From NCBI RefSeq assembly GCF_902167145.1, contig NC_050101.1:114729789-114793788 (forward strand): a DNA stretch of 64,000 bases, in the 5' to 3' direction. This DNA comes from Zea mays (lineage: Eukaryota; Streptophyta; Magnoliopsida; Poales; Poaceae). Each line of letters begins with the position of its first letter. Positions within the stretch are counted from its first letter, which is position 1. A program made the position numbers and the translations under genes. The notes under the pieces were generated by a model. That model searched no databases, was not told where the DNA came from, and saw nothing but the letters and a program-made list of their open reading frames with translations. Shown here one piece after another: positions 1 to 10,260 of this stretch.

Positions 1-649
1 TTTTCCGAAGCCTTATCTTTATAGCCGAAGCATCCGCCTGTGTCTGCATGTTATGATGATGATGATCCTATGTATGTCTAAATGCATGTTTATGTATGCA
101 ATGTATGATGTAATGTATCGTGCAAATGAATGCCCAAACACTCACACATCCGAAGCTTCATCCACAACCTTCATTCCCTAAGGAATGACTGAAATCTCTT
201 TGCTGTTTATTTTTTGGCTGCACCGTTTATTTTTCGGTGTAAGTTCTGCATTCCCTAAGGAACGTCTTTTGAACTTCTTCGCCTTCTATTTCGGCAGTAT
301 TTGCGTTGACTTTTCGCGCTTCACCTTATATTTCGACGGTATTTGGCTCTGCATTCCCTAAGGAATGACTTTTGAGCAGAAAACTTACGCTGCGTTCCCT
401 TAAGAACGGCTTTTTGTAGCTTCGTCATGCTCTGCATCCCCTTAGGGACGACTTTCAAGCTTCTCCCTGTTTTTTTCCATGCACTCGATGGTGCATGCTC
501 AGTTTTTACATTTACATATTTGGGGGATTTTGCTCTCGTAGAGCTGAATAAGAAAAAGAGAAATTACATGCTATGGCCCCATTAAAAACCTTTCTCCCCT
601 TTGGAAAGGAAAAGGGTGCCATAGGAAAAAATAAAAAGATTACATCAAG
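1..649 (-). mobile_element. 3' untranslated part of outer Gypsy element
   Basis: This is the non-coding segment after the pol stop of the outer Cinful/Zeon-like element (read on the minus strand); its 3' LTR is beyond the left edge. It is rich in CCGAAG/CTTCGG, as is the rest of that element. It contains five near-palindromes of 16 bp with core TTCCCTAAGGAA at 172-187, 249-264, 352-367, 393-408 and 434-449, spaced about 40-105 bp. No gene is seen. Assignment rests on continuity with the pol C-terminus at 650-755. Confidence 0.7.
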
Positions 650-755
650 CTAGACATAATATCGCCGAAGCTCATCCGCATTCCAAGATCTAGGAATGTT
701 GTTGCCGTCCATATCCTTCAATCTGTAAGAACCAGGTCTCGACAAAGATACTACC
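650..755 (-). pseudogene. Outer Gypsy element: pol C-terminal piece
   Basis: This is the last part of the polyprotein of the outer Gypsy element, read on the minus strand. It ends in the motif PRSWNADELRRYYV followed by TAG (650-652), the typical C-terminus after integrase in grass Gypsy elements. It is cut at 755 by the Huck-like insertion and continues in the same sense at 14479. The 5-bp sequence CTACC is present on both sides of the insertion (751-755 and 14474-14478), which proves the two parts were once contiguous. Confidence 0.85.
751..755. repeat. Target-site duplication of Huck-like element (left)
   Basis: CTACC directly precedes the left LTR (TGTCGGCG...). The same five bases follow the right LTR at 14474-14478. 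A perfect 5-bp duplication is normal for Gypsy integration. Confidence 0.92.
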
Positions 756-2381
756 TGTCGGCGTTTTGACCCCGGGGGTCCCTGGACCGACGAGTAAATT
801 GTCGCTGCGTGTCCCAGCCCAGATGGGTCGGCGCGAGACGGGACACAAAGGGGGGAGAACAGTAAAGGGGAAACACGCGGCCTTCGTGTTGTCCTGCGCC
901 CAGGGCGGATGGATGCGCTTGCAGTAGGGGGTTACAAGTGTTCGCGTGGGAGAGAGCGAGAGCCTTATGCGTCGACCCGTTCTCCCGCGCGGCCAACCTT
1001 CTCGTACGAGAGCCCTGGACCTTCCTTTTATAGGCGTAAGGAGAGGGTCCAAGTGTACAATGGGGGGTGTAGCAGTGTGCTAATGTGTCTAGCAGAGAGG
1101 AGCTAGAGCCCTAAGTACATGCCGTCGTGGCAGTCGGAGAGGTTTTGGCACCCTGTTCATGTGATGTCGTGGTCGTCGGAGGAGAACTGGAGCCCTGCGG
1201 AAGGACAGCTGTCGGGGCTGTCGAATCCTTGCTGACGTCTCCTTGCTTCCGTACGGGGCTGAGAGCCGCCATCGTCATGGAGCACGCGGGGCGCCATCAT
1301 TATTTGTTTACCGGGGCAAGCCAGATGGGACGCCGATCTTGTTCCCCATAGCTTGAGCTAGCTAGGGGTAGGGTAATGATGGCCTCCCCTGTGACGTGGT
1401 CGGTCCGAGCCCTAGGTCGGGCGAGGCGGATGCTCCTCTGAGGTCGAGGTTGAGTCCGTCTTCCGAGGTCGAGGCTGAGTCCGAGCCCTGGGGTCGGGCG
1501 AGGCGGAGTCCGTCTTCCGAGGTCGAGGTTGAGTCCGAGCCTTGGGTCGGGCGAGGCGGAGACCGTCTTCCGAGGCCGAGGCTGAGTCCGAGCCCTGGGT
1601 CGGGCGAGGCGGAGTCTGTCTTCCGAGGCCGAGGCTGTGTCCGAGCCCTGGGGTCGGGCGAGGAAGAGTCCGTCTTCCGAGGTCGAGGTTGAGTCCGAGC
1701 CCTGGGTCGGGCGAGGCGGAGACCGTCTTCCGAGGCTGAGACTGAGTCCGAGCCCTGGGTCGGGCGAGGCAGAGTCTGTCTTCCGAGGCCGAGGGTGTGT
1801 CCGAGCCCTGGGGTCGGGCGAGGCAGAGTCCGTCGTCCAGCGTCGAGGTTGAGCCCGAGCCCTGGGGTCGGGCGAGGCGGAGCTTCCTATGGCGCCCGAG
1901 GCTGGACTTAGCTGCTGTCAGCCTCACTCTGTCGAGTGGCACAGCAGTCGGAGCGACGCAGGCGACGCTGTTTTCTTGTCAGGTCGGTTAGTGGAGCGGC
2001 GAAGTGACTGCGGTCACTACGGCTCTGTCGACTGAAGAGCGCGCGTCAGGATAAGGTGTCAGGCGATCCTTGCATTAAATGCTCCTGCGATACGGTCGGT
2101 TGGCGTGGCGATCTGGCCAAGGTTGCTTCTCTACGAAGACTGGGCCTCGGGCGAGCCGAAGGTGTGTCCGTTGCTTGAGGGGGCCCTCGGGCGAGACGTG
2201 AATCCTCTGGGGTCGGCTGCCTTTGCCCGAGGCTGGGCTCGGGCGAGGCGAGATCGTGTCCCTTGAGTGGACTGAGCCTTGACCTTAATCGCACCCATCA
2301 GGCCTTTGCAGCTTTGTGCTGATGGGGGTTACCAGCTGAGATTAGGAGTCTTGGGGGTACCCCTAATTATGGTCCCCGACA
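756..2381 (-). repeat. Huck-like element, 3' LTR
   Basis: This 1626-bp LTR matches 12837-14473 nearly base for base. On the minus strand it begins TGTCGGGGACC and ends CGCCGACA. About 1400-1880 is a degenerate tandem array with a period near 53 bp built on GGTCGGGCGAGGCGGAG and TCCGTCTTCCGAGG, which gives long but meaningless open frames on both strands. The LTR is 3' because the coding region between the two copies reads on the minus strand. The family name Huck is recalled from the LTR sequence and element size, not searched. Confidence 0.88.
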
Positions 2382-2396
2382 GTAGCCCCCGAGCCT
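2382..2396 (-). other. Polypurine tract of Huck-like element
   Basis: Immediately next to the 3' LTR, the minus strand reads GAGGCTCGGGGGCTAC before TGTCGGGG. This is the position and G-rich character expected for the primer of plus-strand DNA synthesis. Confidence 0.6.
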
Positions 2397-5300
2397 CGAA
2401 GGGAGTGTTGATACTCGCTTGGAGGCTTTTGTCGCACTTTTTTGCAAGGGGACCGGCCTTTCTCGGTTGCGTTTCGTTCCGGTGGGTGCGCACGAGCGCA
2501 CCCACCGAGTGTAGCCCCCGAGGCCTCGGAGGAGTGGTTTGACTCCTTCGAGGTCTTAGCGCATTTCGTGATGCTTCAGCCGGTCTGGTTGTTCCCTCAT
2601 GCGAACTGGCCGTAGCCCGGGTGCATAGTCGAGTCCCAAGTTCTCGGGCTGGTATGTTGACGCTGTCAACGGTTTGGCCGGAGCCGTGTTTGCGAGAGCA
2701 GACCCCGAGCCTCCGCACAGAGCGAGAGGACGGTCAAGGACAGACTCGGCTTTTTTCATACGCCCCTGTGTCGCCTTTCCGCAAGGAGGAGGGGGGAAAG
2801 CGCCATGTTGCCCTCGGAGGGCGCCGAACATGGTGTCTCCAGTGAGTTGCTAACGGGTAATCCGAGTGGACGCCCGTGCCCCATTCGTTAGGGGTCGGCT
2901 AGTGGCCCGGAGGCGCGCTCCAAAAGTGCCTGCGGGTGATTCGCCGGACCCGGTTCCCTTTTGACGGGGTCCGAGGGCTCGATGCCTCCCTCTGGTGGGA
3001 TTCCATTACAAAATCGTTCCCGTTGGTCTCGGAAATGTCCTAGGGTACCTCGGGAGCGTAGCCTGAGCCTCGGTTATGTATCGAACGTACCCAGGGTCAT
3101 CCCTCGCTCTGCATGCTCTGAGGCGGTTGTCGAACCCTTCGGGGGCCAGCCTACGAACCCCTGATCAGTAGTGGGCGCGGAGCCCGAGTGGCCTAAGGCG
3201 GTCGTTGAACCCTTACGAGGGGCCAGCCTTCGAACCTCTGACCAGTAGTGAGCGCGGAGCCCGAGTCCTCTAAGGCGGCTGTTGAACCCTTCCGAGGGGC
3301 CAGCCTTCGAACCTCTAATCAATAGGGGGGCTCGGGGCCCGCTTCCTTCGTGGAGAAGGATCCCTTTCGGAGCATCCCCTTTCCCGGTCCCTGTAGCAAG
3401 AGAGAGAAAGAGGAAGTGGAAAAGGATACAAAATCGAATGACGTGGCGCACCTTTTTTGACGTGGTCATTATGGCGGAGGTGAAGCGTCGCCTGCTCGCC
3501 TGCCAAAGGTGTCGCCTGTCCCGCCGCAGAGTTAATGCGATGGGACGAGTGGTTCGCGGGGCAGCCGTTGTGCATGCGCGAGCCGTTCGAGGAACATAAC
3601 ACGGGCGCGTCGTCTTCACGCCGTGGGAGAGGGTTCTCTCGCTGTCCCAGGAGGGGGCGTGAGCTTGCTGACGACTTGACTGCTGCTTCCGCCCGCCTGC
3701 CACCGCCATCACTGCCGGCCCATTTCTGGCCGTATCGACCGTCGCGCCTTCTCCCGCGTCTGACTGACCCATGACCGATGTGCTCGGTTGGCACTGTCGG
3801 GTCATGCGCAGGGTCGCCTCGAGTCACGGCACTGGTTCCGCAGTCGAGGAGGCGCGGTACTGGCGCGAGTGGCGGTGCAGTTTCTCACACGTAGTAACCG
3901 GCGCGCCGGTTACATAACGTGTGGGCCTGGGCCTCCATGCTGGACGCGTCGAAGTCGAAAGGGTGCGCCCCCTTGGTGTGGTTGCATGCCGTCTGGATGG
4001 CGGTCCGCCCTTTCACCCGCTGGTCCGGGCGATAGTGGAGGAATGCTTGTAACCGCTGGGCAGTTGCGCGCACCGCGCACGGCGGTTTAGGCTCCTTCTG
4101 TCCTAGGCCAGCTTGCATGACGCGTGGGACCCAGCCCCCGTGTCGTAGGGGGAGGACCTTGGAGCGTGTTGGAGAAGACTCAGTCCGCAACGGCTGAGGA
4201 CGCAAGTGGGGAGAGTCGCCTTTAAAAGGAGGGTGACCCCTTGGATGGCAACCATGTCTTCGCACTCCATGTATCGCGTCCTTCCACCTTCCGAGCCCCC
4301 AGATGGGGAGCGCTCGCGTCGCTTTCGTCTTGCTGTCGTTGGAGGAACGCAACTTCGTGGAAGTTGGTACCTTTCAGCCATCGCTCGGCTTCAAGGATTT
4401 TCATCAGGCAGCCCGGCTGCATCTCCTCGCCGGTGGTCACCCAAGACGGTGACCACCAGCTTGATGGTGGGGAGAAGCGAACCGGGCTGCGGCCTCTACC
4501 CCTCCCTCAGCTTCAAGGATGTTCATCATCAGTGCTGGGGAGGGGAGTGCGCTGAGTTGGGGCCCGTCTCCATGCGGGCAGCGGCCCGCTCCTTCCCTCA
4601 GTGATCGGGAGGAAGGGCGTTCGTCGTTCGTAGCGCTGGCAGCTGCCTCGTGTCTGGCTCTCCGGCCTGAGCGGCTTCGGCGCTGCTTTCGGTGCCACCT
4701 CCCACCGAGGCAGCCGGAAGAGGTTTCTCCGCCGACGAGATAGTCGGCGCTACCCGCGGACTGACCTCCAACTCTACGGCCTTCTGCTTGTCCTCGCCCC
4801 TCGAGCGGGGACGTGGGCGAGGGCCTTGTCGCAGCAGCGTCTGCCCTGAGGTCATTCCTGCTGCTGTTTGGCCGCCCGGAGCGGAGGTCGTTGTCGCTGC
4901 TGCCGGAGCGAGCGGCGGTGAGCCACCTGTCCGCATTCTGTTGTCCCGCAGGCCCTCCAATGTGGGGGGTTGTTCGTACCTACGGGGGCGGAACCGGAGT
5001 TCTGTTTGTAATGGCACCTTGAGTGCCGGTGTTTGTTCATTGTGGCTGTCGGGGCCTGATCATGTAGGTATTTTTGGGTGTAATACCATATTTTTTCCTC
5101 ATTTCAAGCACTAGGACTCGCCTGTCGGCTAACTGAACCGCTTAACCAAGTGTGAGTTGCCTCGTGCGAAGGTGACGAGTGAGGTATCCGTATCCCGGAG
5201 GCGTAGGAGTCCCTCGGCACGGTCGGCCTTGCCGCCCGAGGCTTCTCTTGCTTAGTTAAAGGAACCCTCGGCCGCTATGCGATGAGCCAGAGCCGAAGGC

Positions 5301-6535
5301 AGCGGTGTCAGCATGGACAAAGGCAGAGTTGGCTCGAAAAGAAGACTTCGTCGGCCGGAGCCTGGCCGGGCCGTCCACTGGCGGGACCAGCGCTGGAGTC
5401 GGGTTGCCGAGGCCATGAGCCGAGCTGGTGTCCTCGGAGGACAGCTGGCTGAGGCTTTGGGGCGGCCGGCCGAGCCGTCTGCTTGGGCCGGGTTCCTGGA
5501 GGAGACCCTGGCGGCGATGGCCCGGGCGTGGTGCTGACGTCGTCCTTCGGAGCGGAGATCCTTCGCCCGTGTTGCCGTCTGAGGCTTGGTCGGACTTCGC
5601 CGAAGGTGGAGGTGACACTGAGGGTGCTGCTGCTCCCCCTCCATCGACGTCTGAGCCTGCAGGATCGGTTCGCCTGTAGTATGCATATGTTTTTTGCGGC
5701 CGCCGAGGCCTAAACATACTGTCGTCGCGTTTTAAAGCCGCGTTTCTTTTCCTCTTGTTTCGAGTATCAGGGCTTGCTCGTCGGTAGCAGAATCGTTTAT
5801 CCGAGCTAGAGTTACTTCTCACGGAAGGTGATGAGTGAGGTATCCGTATCCCGGAGGCGTAGGAATCCCTCGGCTCGGTCGGCCTTGCTGCTTACGTGTA
5901 CTCTTGCTCGTCCGCGGGATTCTATTATCGACGTAGCCGAGAAAATCCCGAGAAACCGTTTCGACAGAAAGTCTTTTGAGCGCTAAGGCTTGTTCGGTCA
6001 GCAGGATCGCTTATCCGAGCGTGAGTTACTTATCGCAGAAGGTGATGAGTGAGCTATCCATATCCTGGAGGCATAGGAGTCCCTCGCCTCGGTCGGCCTT
6101 GCCTGCTTACGTGTACTCCGTCGTTTTCATGATCCCACTACCGAAGTACTTGAAAAGCACGAAAGATATCCTGGCAGAAAGGCTTTTTCCCGAGGAAAAT
6201 TTTGACGCGGAGGGGGTTCCCCCCTTCTAGCCCCCGAGGGAGGGTCGGGCTTTGCCGAGGCAAGACTGACCCTTCCTTGATGGTTAGACTTCATATGTAA
6301 ATGAGGTATATGAACGGCTTGAAAACATCTTAAGGGTAGAAGCGATGTAGTTGTCGGATGTTCCAAGCGTTGCTGTAGACCTCGCCTTGACTGTTGGCCA
6401 GCTTGTACGTCCCGAGCTTCAAAACCTTGGCGATGACAAACGGCCCTTCCTAGGGAGGCGTGAGCTTGTGCCGCCCTCGAGCGTCTTGTCATAGTCGAAG
6501 CACCAAGTCACCCACCTGGAGGTCTCGGGACCGAA
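2397..6535 (-). repeat. Huck-like element: long 3' non-coding region with repeats
   Basis: About 4 kb between integrase and the 3' LTR lacks a recognisable domain on either strand. Two repeat sets are visible. A unit of 75-77 bp containing AAGGCGG, GTTGAACCCTT and GGGGCCAGCC is present three times at about 3119-3345. A unit of about 130 bp (core GAGTGAGGTATCCGTATCC) is present at about 5113-5246, 5769-5905 and 5984-6120. Open frames occur on both strands because of the high GC content. An antisense ORF, as described in some Tat-clade elements, is possible on the plus strand (for example 3282-3599), but nothing in its sequence identifies it. Confidence 0.7.
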
Positions 6536-6539
6536 CCCC

Positions 6540-7475
6540 TCAGGCGTGGTAGCGTCGCAGGGACTGCTGATACCGCGCTGAGTGTAGTAAGGCCATGTCC
6601 CGAGCCTCTTCCAGCTGGTCCAGTGAGTCTTCTCGGTTGGTCTGGTTGCGCCGGTCGTCGTACGCCCTCGTCCTCGGGGAACTGTATTCTAAGTCTGTGG
6701 GCAAGATGGCATCGGCCCCATAGACTAGAAAGAACGGTGTGAAGCCCGTGGCTCGGCTCGGCGTTGTCCTCAGACTCCAGACCACCGAGGGGAGTTCCTT
6801 CATCCATCGCTTGCCGAACTTGTGGAGGTCGTTGTAGATCCGTGGCTTGAGTCCTTGCAGAATCATGCCGTTGGCACGTTCTACCTGCCCATTCGTCATG
6901 GGGTGAGCCACGGCGGGCCAGTCCACCCGGATGTGGTGGTCCTCGCAGAAGTCCAGGAACTTTCTGCTGGTGAACTGGGTGCCGTTGTCGGTGATGATGG
7001 AGTTCGGGACCCCAAAGCGATGGATGATGTTGGTGAAGAACGCCACCGCCTCTTCGGACCTGATGCTGTTTAGGGGTCGGACCTCGATCCACTTCGAGAA
7101 TTTGTCGATGGCAACCAGCAGGTGCGTGTAGCCCCCGGGTGCCTTCTGCAAGGGACCGACGAGGTCCAGACCCCACACAGCAAACGGCCAGGTGATGGGT
7201 ATTGTTTGCAGAGCCTGAGCGGGTAGGTGCGTCTGCCTTGTGTAGAATTGACACCCTTGGCAGGTGCGGACAATTCTAGTGGCGTCGACCACCGCTGTTG
7301 GCCAGTAGAAACCCTGCCGGAACGCGTTTCCAACGAGGGCCCGAGGTGCTGCGTGGTGACCGCAAGCCCCCGAGTGTATTTCTTGTAATAACTCCTGACC
7401 TTCGGCGATGGATATGCATCGCTGGAGGATGTCTGAGGGGCTGCGGTGGTAGAGCTCCTTCCCGTCCCCCAGCAA
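6540..7475 (-). pseudogene. Huck-like integrase region
   Basis: This open frame of about 311 codons encodes the integrase. A zinc-binding H-H-C-C module comes first (HSGACGH ... CQGCQ). The catalytic core follows with the three acidic residues in LDLVGP, TDNGTQF and QVERANG. Integrase joins the retrotransposon cDNA to host DNA. The frame is offset from RNase H upstream by a disrupted junction near 7500 and has no clear C-terminal end, so it is counted as part of a dead polyprotein. Confidence 0.85.
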
Positions 7476-7502
7476 GACGAATGACTTGGCGCGCCGCGCC
7501 AG

Positions 7503-8189
7503 TCACCGAGCTTCGGCTCGGTCGAGGGGCAGCTCTCCTTGGTGGAGATATTGCAGGTACGGGGTCTGCCAGTCTCGATTAGGCGGGACCCCATTCCGCT
7601 CTTCCTCGACGTGCAGTGCCTCACCCTCGGGGGCCAAGGGTGCCTCGGGCAGGGCCGAGGCCTTCTCGGGCTCGGGCGTGTCGTCGGTCTTGACTGAGGG
7701 TTGATGTAGGTCTCGGGAGAAGACGTCCGGGGGAACTGTTGTCCGCCCCGAGGCTATCTTAGCCAGCTCGTCCGCAGTCTCGTTGTACCGCCGGGCGACA
7801 TGGTTGACCTCGAGCCCGTAGAACTTGTCCTCCAGGCGCCGAACCTCATCGCAGTAGGCTTCCATCTTCGGGTCGCAGCAGTGGGAGTTCTTCATGACTT
7901 GGTCGATGACGAGCTGCGAGTCACCGCGAGCGTCGAGGCGTCGGACCCCTAGCTCGATGGCGATGCGCAACCCGTTGACCAGAGCCTCGTACTCAGCCAC
8001 GTTGTTGGACGCCGGGAAATGGAGGCGCAGCACGTAGCGGAGGTGCTTCCCGAGGGGCGAGATGAAGAGCAGGCCCGCGCCTGCCCCTGTTTTCATCAGC
8101 GACCCGTCGAAAAACATGGTCCAGAGTTCCGGTTGGATCGGAGCTGCCGGAAGCTGGGTGTCGACCCATTCAGCCACAAAGTCCGCCAA
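7503..8189 (-). pseudogene. Huck-like RNase H region
   Basis: This frame of about 228 codons contains the Gypsy/Tat RNase H core: FDGS near the start, then NVAEYEAL and DSQLVIDQV. RNase H removes the RNA template during reverse transcription. It is separated from the RT frame (8349 onward) by a stop/frameshift interval at about 8190-8348. It is followed by the linker to integrase. Confidence 0.82.
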
Positions 8190-8348
8190 GACTTAGGACT
8201 TGATGGCCTTCCGAGGGGCGAACGAGATTGTCTTGCCCATGATTTCCACCGCCCACTTTGCAATCCTACCCGAGGCCTCTCGACACTGGATGATCTCCCC
8301 CAGGGGGAAGGATGACACCACAGTCACCGGATGAGACTTGAAGTAGTG

Positions 8349-9551
8349 TCACAACTTCCGCCGCGTCAAAATCACCGCGTACAGCAGCTTCTGAATTTGT
8401 GGGTAGCGGATCTTGGTCTCAGACAGTACCTCACTGATGAAGTAGACCGGCCTCTGGACGGGCAATGCATGCCCTTCTTCTCGTCTCTCAACCACGATCG
8501 CGGCGCTGACCACCTGAGTGGTAGCGGCGACGTAGATCAAGGGGGCTTCTCCGGCAGCGGGGGGCACCAAGATGGGCGCGCTGGTAAGGAGCGCTTTCAG
8601 GTTCCCGAGGGCTTCCTCAGCCTCGGGGGTCCAAGTGAAGCACTCAGTCTTCCTCAAGAGGCGGTACAGAGGTAGGCCTCTTTTACCGAGGCGCGAGATG
8701 AAACGGCTCAGAACCGCAAGACATCCCATGACCCTCTGTACGCCTTTCAAGTCCTCGATGGGCCCCATGTTGGTGATGGCCGCGATTTTCTCCGGGTTGG
8801 CCTCAATGCCCCGCTCGAAGACGATGAACCCCAAGAGCATGCCTCGGGGGACTCCGAAGACGCACTTCTCGGGATTGGGTTTTACGCCTTTCGCCTTGAG
8901 ACACCGGAATGTCGTTTCAAGGTCGGAGAGGAGGTCGGAGGCTTTCCTCGTCTTGACTATGATGTCATCGACGTAAGCCTCGACCGTTCGACCAATGTGC
9001 TCTCCGAACACGTGGTTCATGCACCTTTGGTACGTCGCACCCGCATTCCTCAATCCAAATGGCATGGTAACGTAGCAGTACATGCCAAAGGGCGTGATGA
9101 AAGAAGTCGCGAGCTGGTCGGACTCTTTCATCCTGATTTGGTGATACCCTGAGTAGGCGTCGAGGAAAGACAGGGTTTCGCACCTAGCAGTGGAATCCAC
9201 GATTTGATCGATGCGAGGCAGAGGGTAGGGAACCTTCGGACATGCTTTGTTTAGACCAGTGTAGTCTACACACATCCGCCATTTCCCTCCTTTCTTTCTC
9301 ACAAGCACAGGGTTGGCAAGCCATTCGGGATGGAATACCTCTTTGACGAACCCTGCAGCCATCAACTTGTGAATCTCCTCGCCTATGGCTCTGCGCTTTT
9401 CTTCGTCGAATCGGCGCAGAGGCTGCTTCACGGGTCGGGCTCCAGCTCGGATATCCAGCGAGTGCTCGGCGACATCCCTCGGTATGCCAGGCATGTCTGA
9501 GGGACTCCACACAAAGACTTCGGCGTTCGCACGGAGAAAGTCGACGAGCAC
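8349..9551 (-). pseudogene. Huck-like reverse transcriptase region
   Basis: This 400-codon open frame contains the full Gypsy RT palm: KWRMCVDYTGLNKACPK, LSFLDAYSGYHQI, MPFGLRNAGATYQR and the catalytic YVDD at about 8960. The connection subdomain follows. It makes cDNA from the element RNA. It is one of the best preserved stretches of the element, but stops separate it from protease (9558-9780) and from RNase H. Confidence 0.88.
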
Positions 9552-9705
9552 TGCTTCCTATTTGGGGTCGAGCTCGGAGCCGATCCGTATTTGCTTGGAG
9601 GCGTCGTTGCTGGGGTCGAGAGGGACGGACTTGACCGTCTCAGCTGGCTCGAAGTTGCTGGCGTGGCGCTTCGCATCTGGCGCCTCCTTGGAGAGGCTCT
9701 CCAGG

Positions 9706-10260
9706 TCAGCGATGAGGGCCTCGGATTCGGCGAGGGCCTCGGCGTACTCCACGCACTACACGTCGCATTTGTACGCGTGTCAGTACGTGGGGCCGACGGT
9801 GATGACCCCGTTGGGGCCCGGCATCTTGAGCTTGAGGTAGGTGTAGTTGGGGATGGCCATGAACTTGGCGTAGCATGGCCTCCCCAGTACTGCGTGGTAG
9901 GTTCCTCGGAACCCGACCACCTCGAACGTGAGGGTTTCCCTTCGGAAGTTGGAGGGAGTCCCGAAGCAGACGGGCAGATCGAGTTGTCCGAGGGGTTGGA
10001 CGCGTTTCCCGGGGATGATCCCGTGAAAAGGCGCCGCGCCTGTCCGGATCGAGGACAGATCGATCTGCAGGAGCCCGAGGGTCTCGGCGTAGATGATGTT
10101 GAGGCTGCTGCCTCCGTCCATGAGGACCTTGGTGAGCCTGACGTTGCCGATGACGGGGTCGACAACGAGCGGATATTTCCCCGGGCTCGGCACGCGGTCG
10201 GGGTGGTCGCCCTGGTCGAAGGTAGACTGGCACCGCCACCTTTACCGAGCAGACCTCTCG
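9706..10260 (-). pseudogene. Huck-like aspartic protease region
   Basis: The frame at 9780-10193 contains MDGGSSLNIIY, matching the D-(T/S/G)-G-(S/A) active-site loop of retroelement aspartic proteases, followed by the hydrophobic flap region and a VLGRPCYAKF segment. It processes the Gag-Pol polyprotein in intact relatives. A frameshift just upstream (about 10200) separates it from gag, and a stop precedes RT. Confidence 0.78.

Noticed and set aside
1396..1942. Long Arg/Pro/Ser-rich open frames on both strands in the LTRs
   Set aside because: They come from the 53-bp GC-rich tandem repeat of the Huck-like LTR. They read open in several frames at once and recur in the other LTR at 13490-13980.
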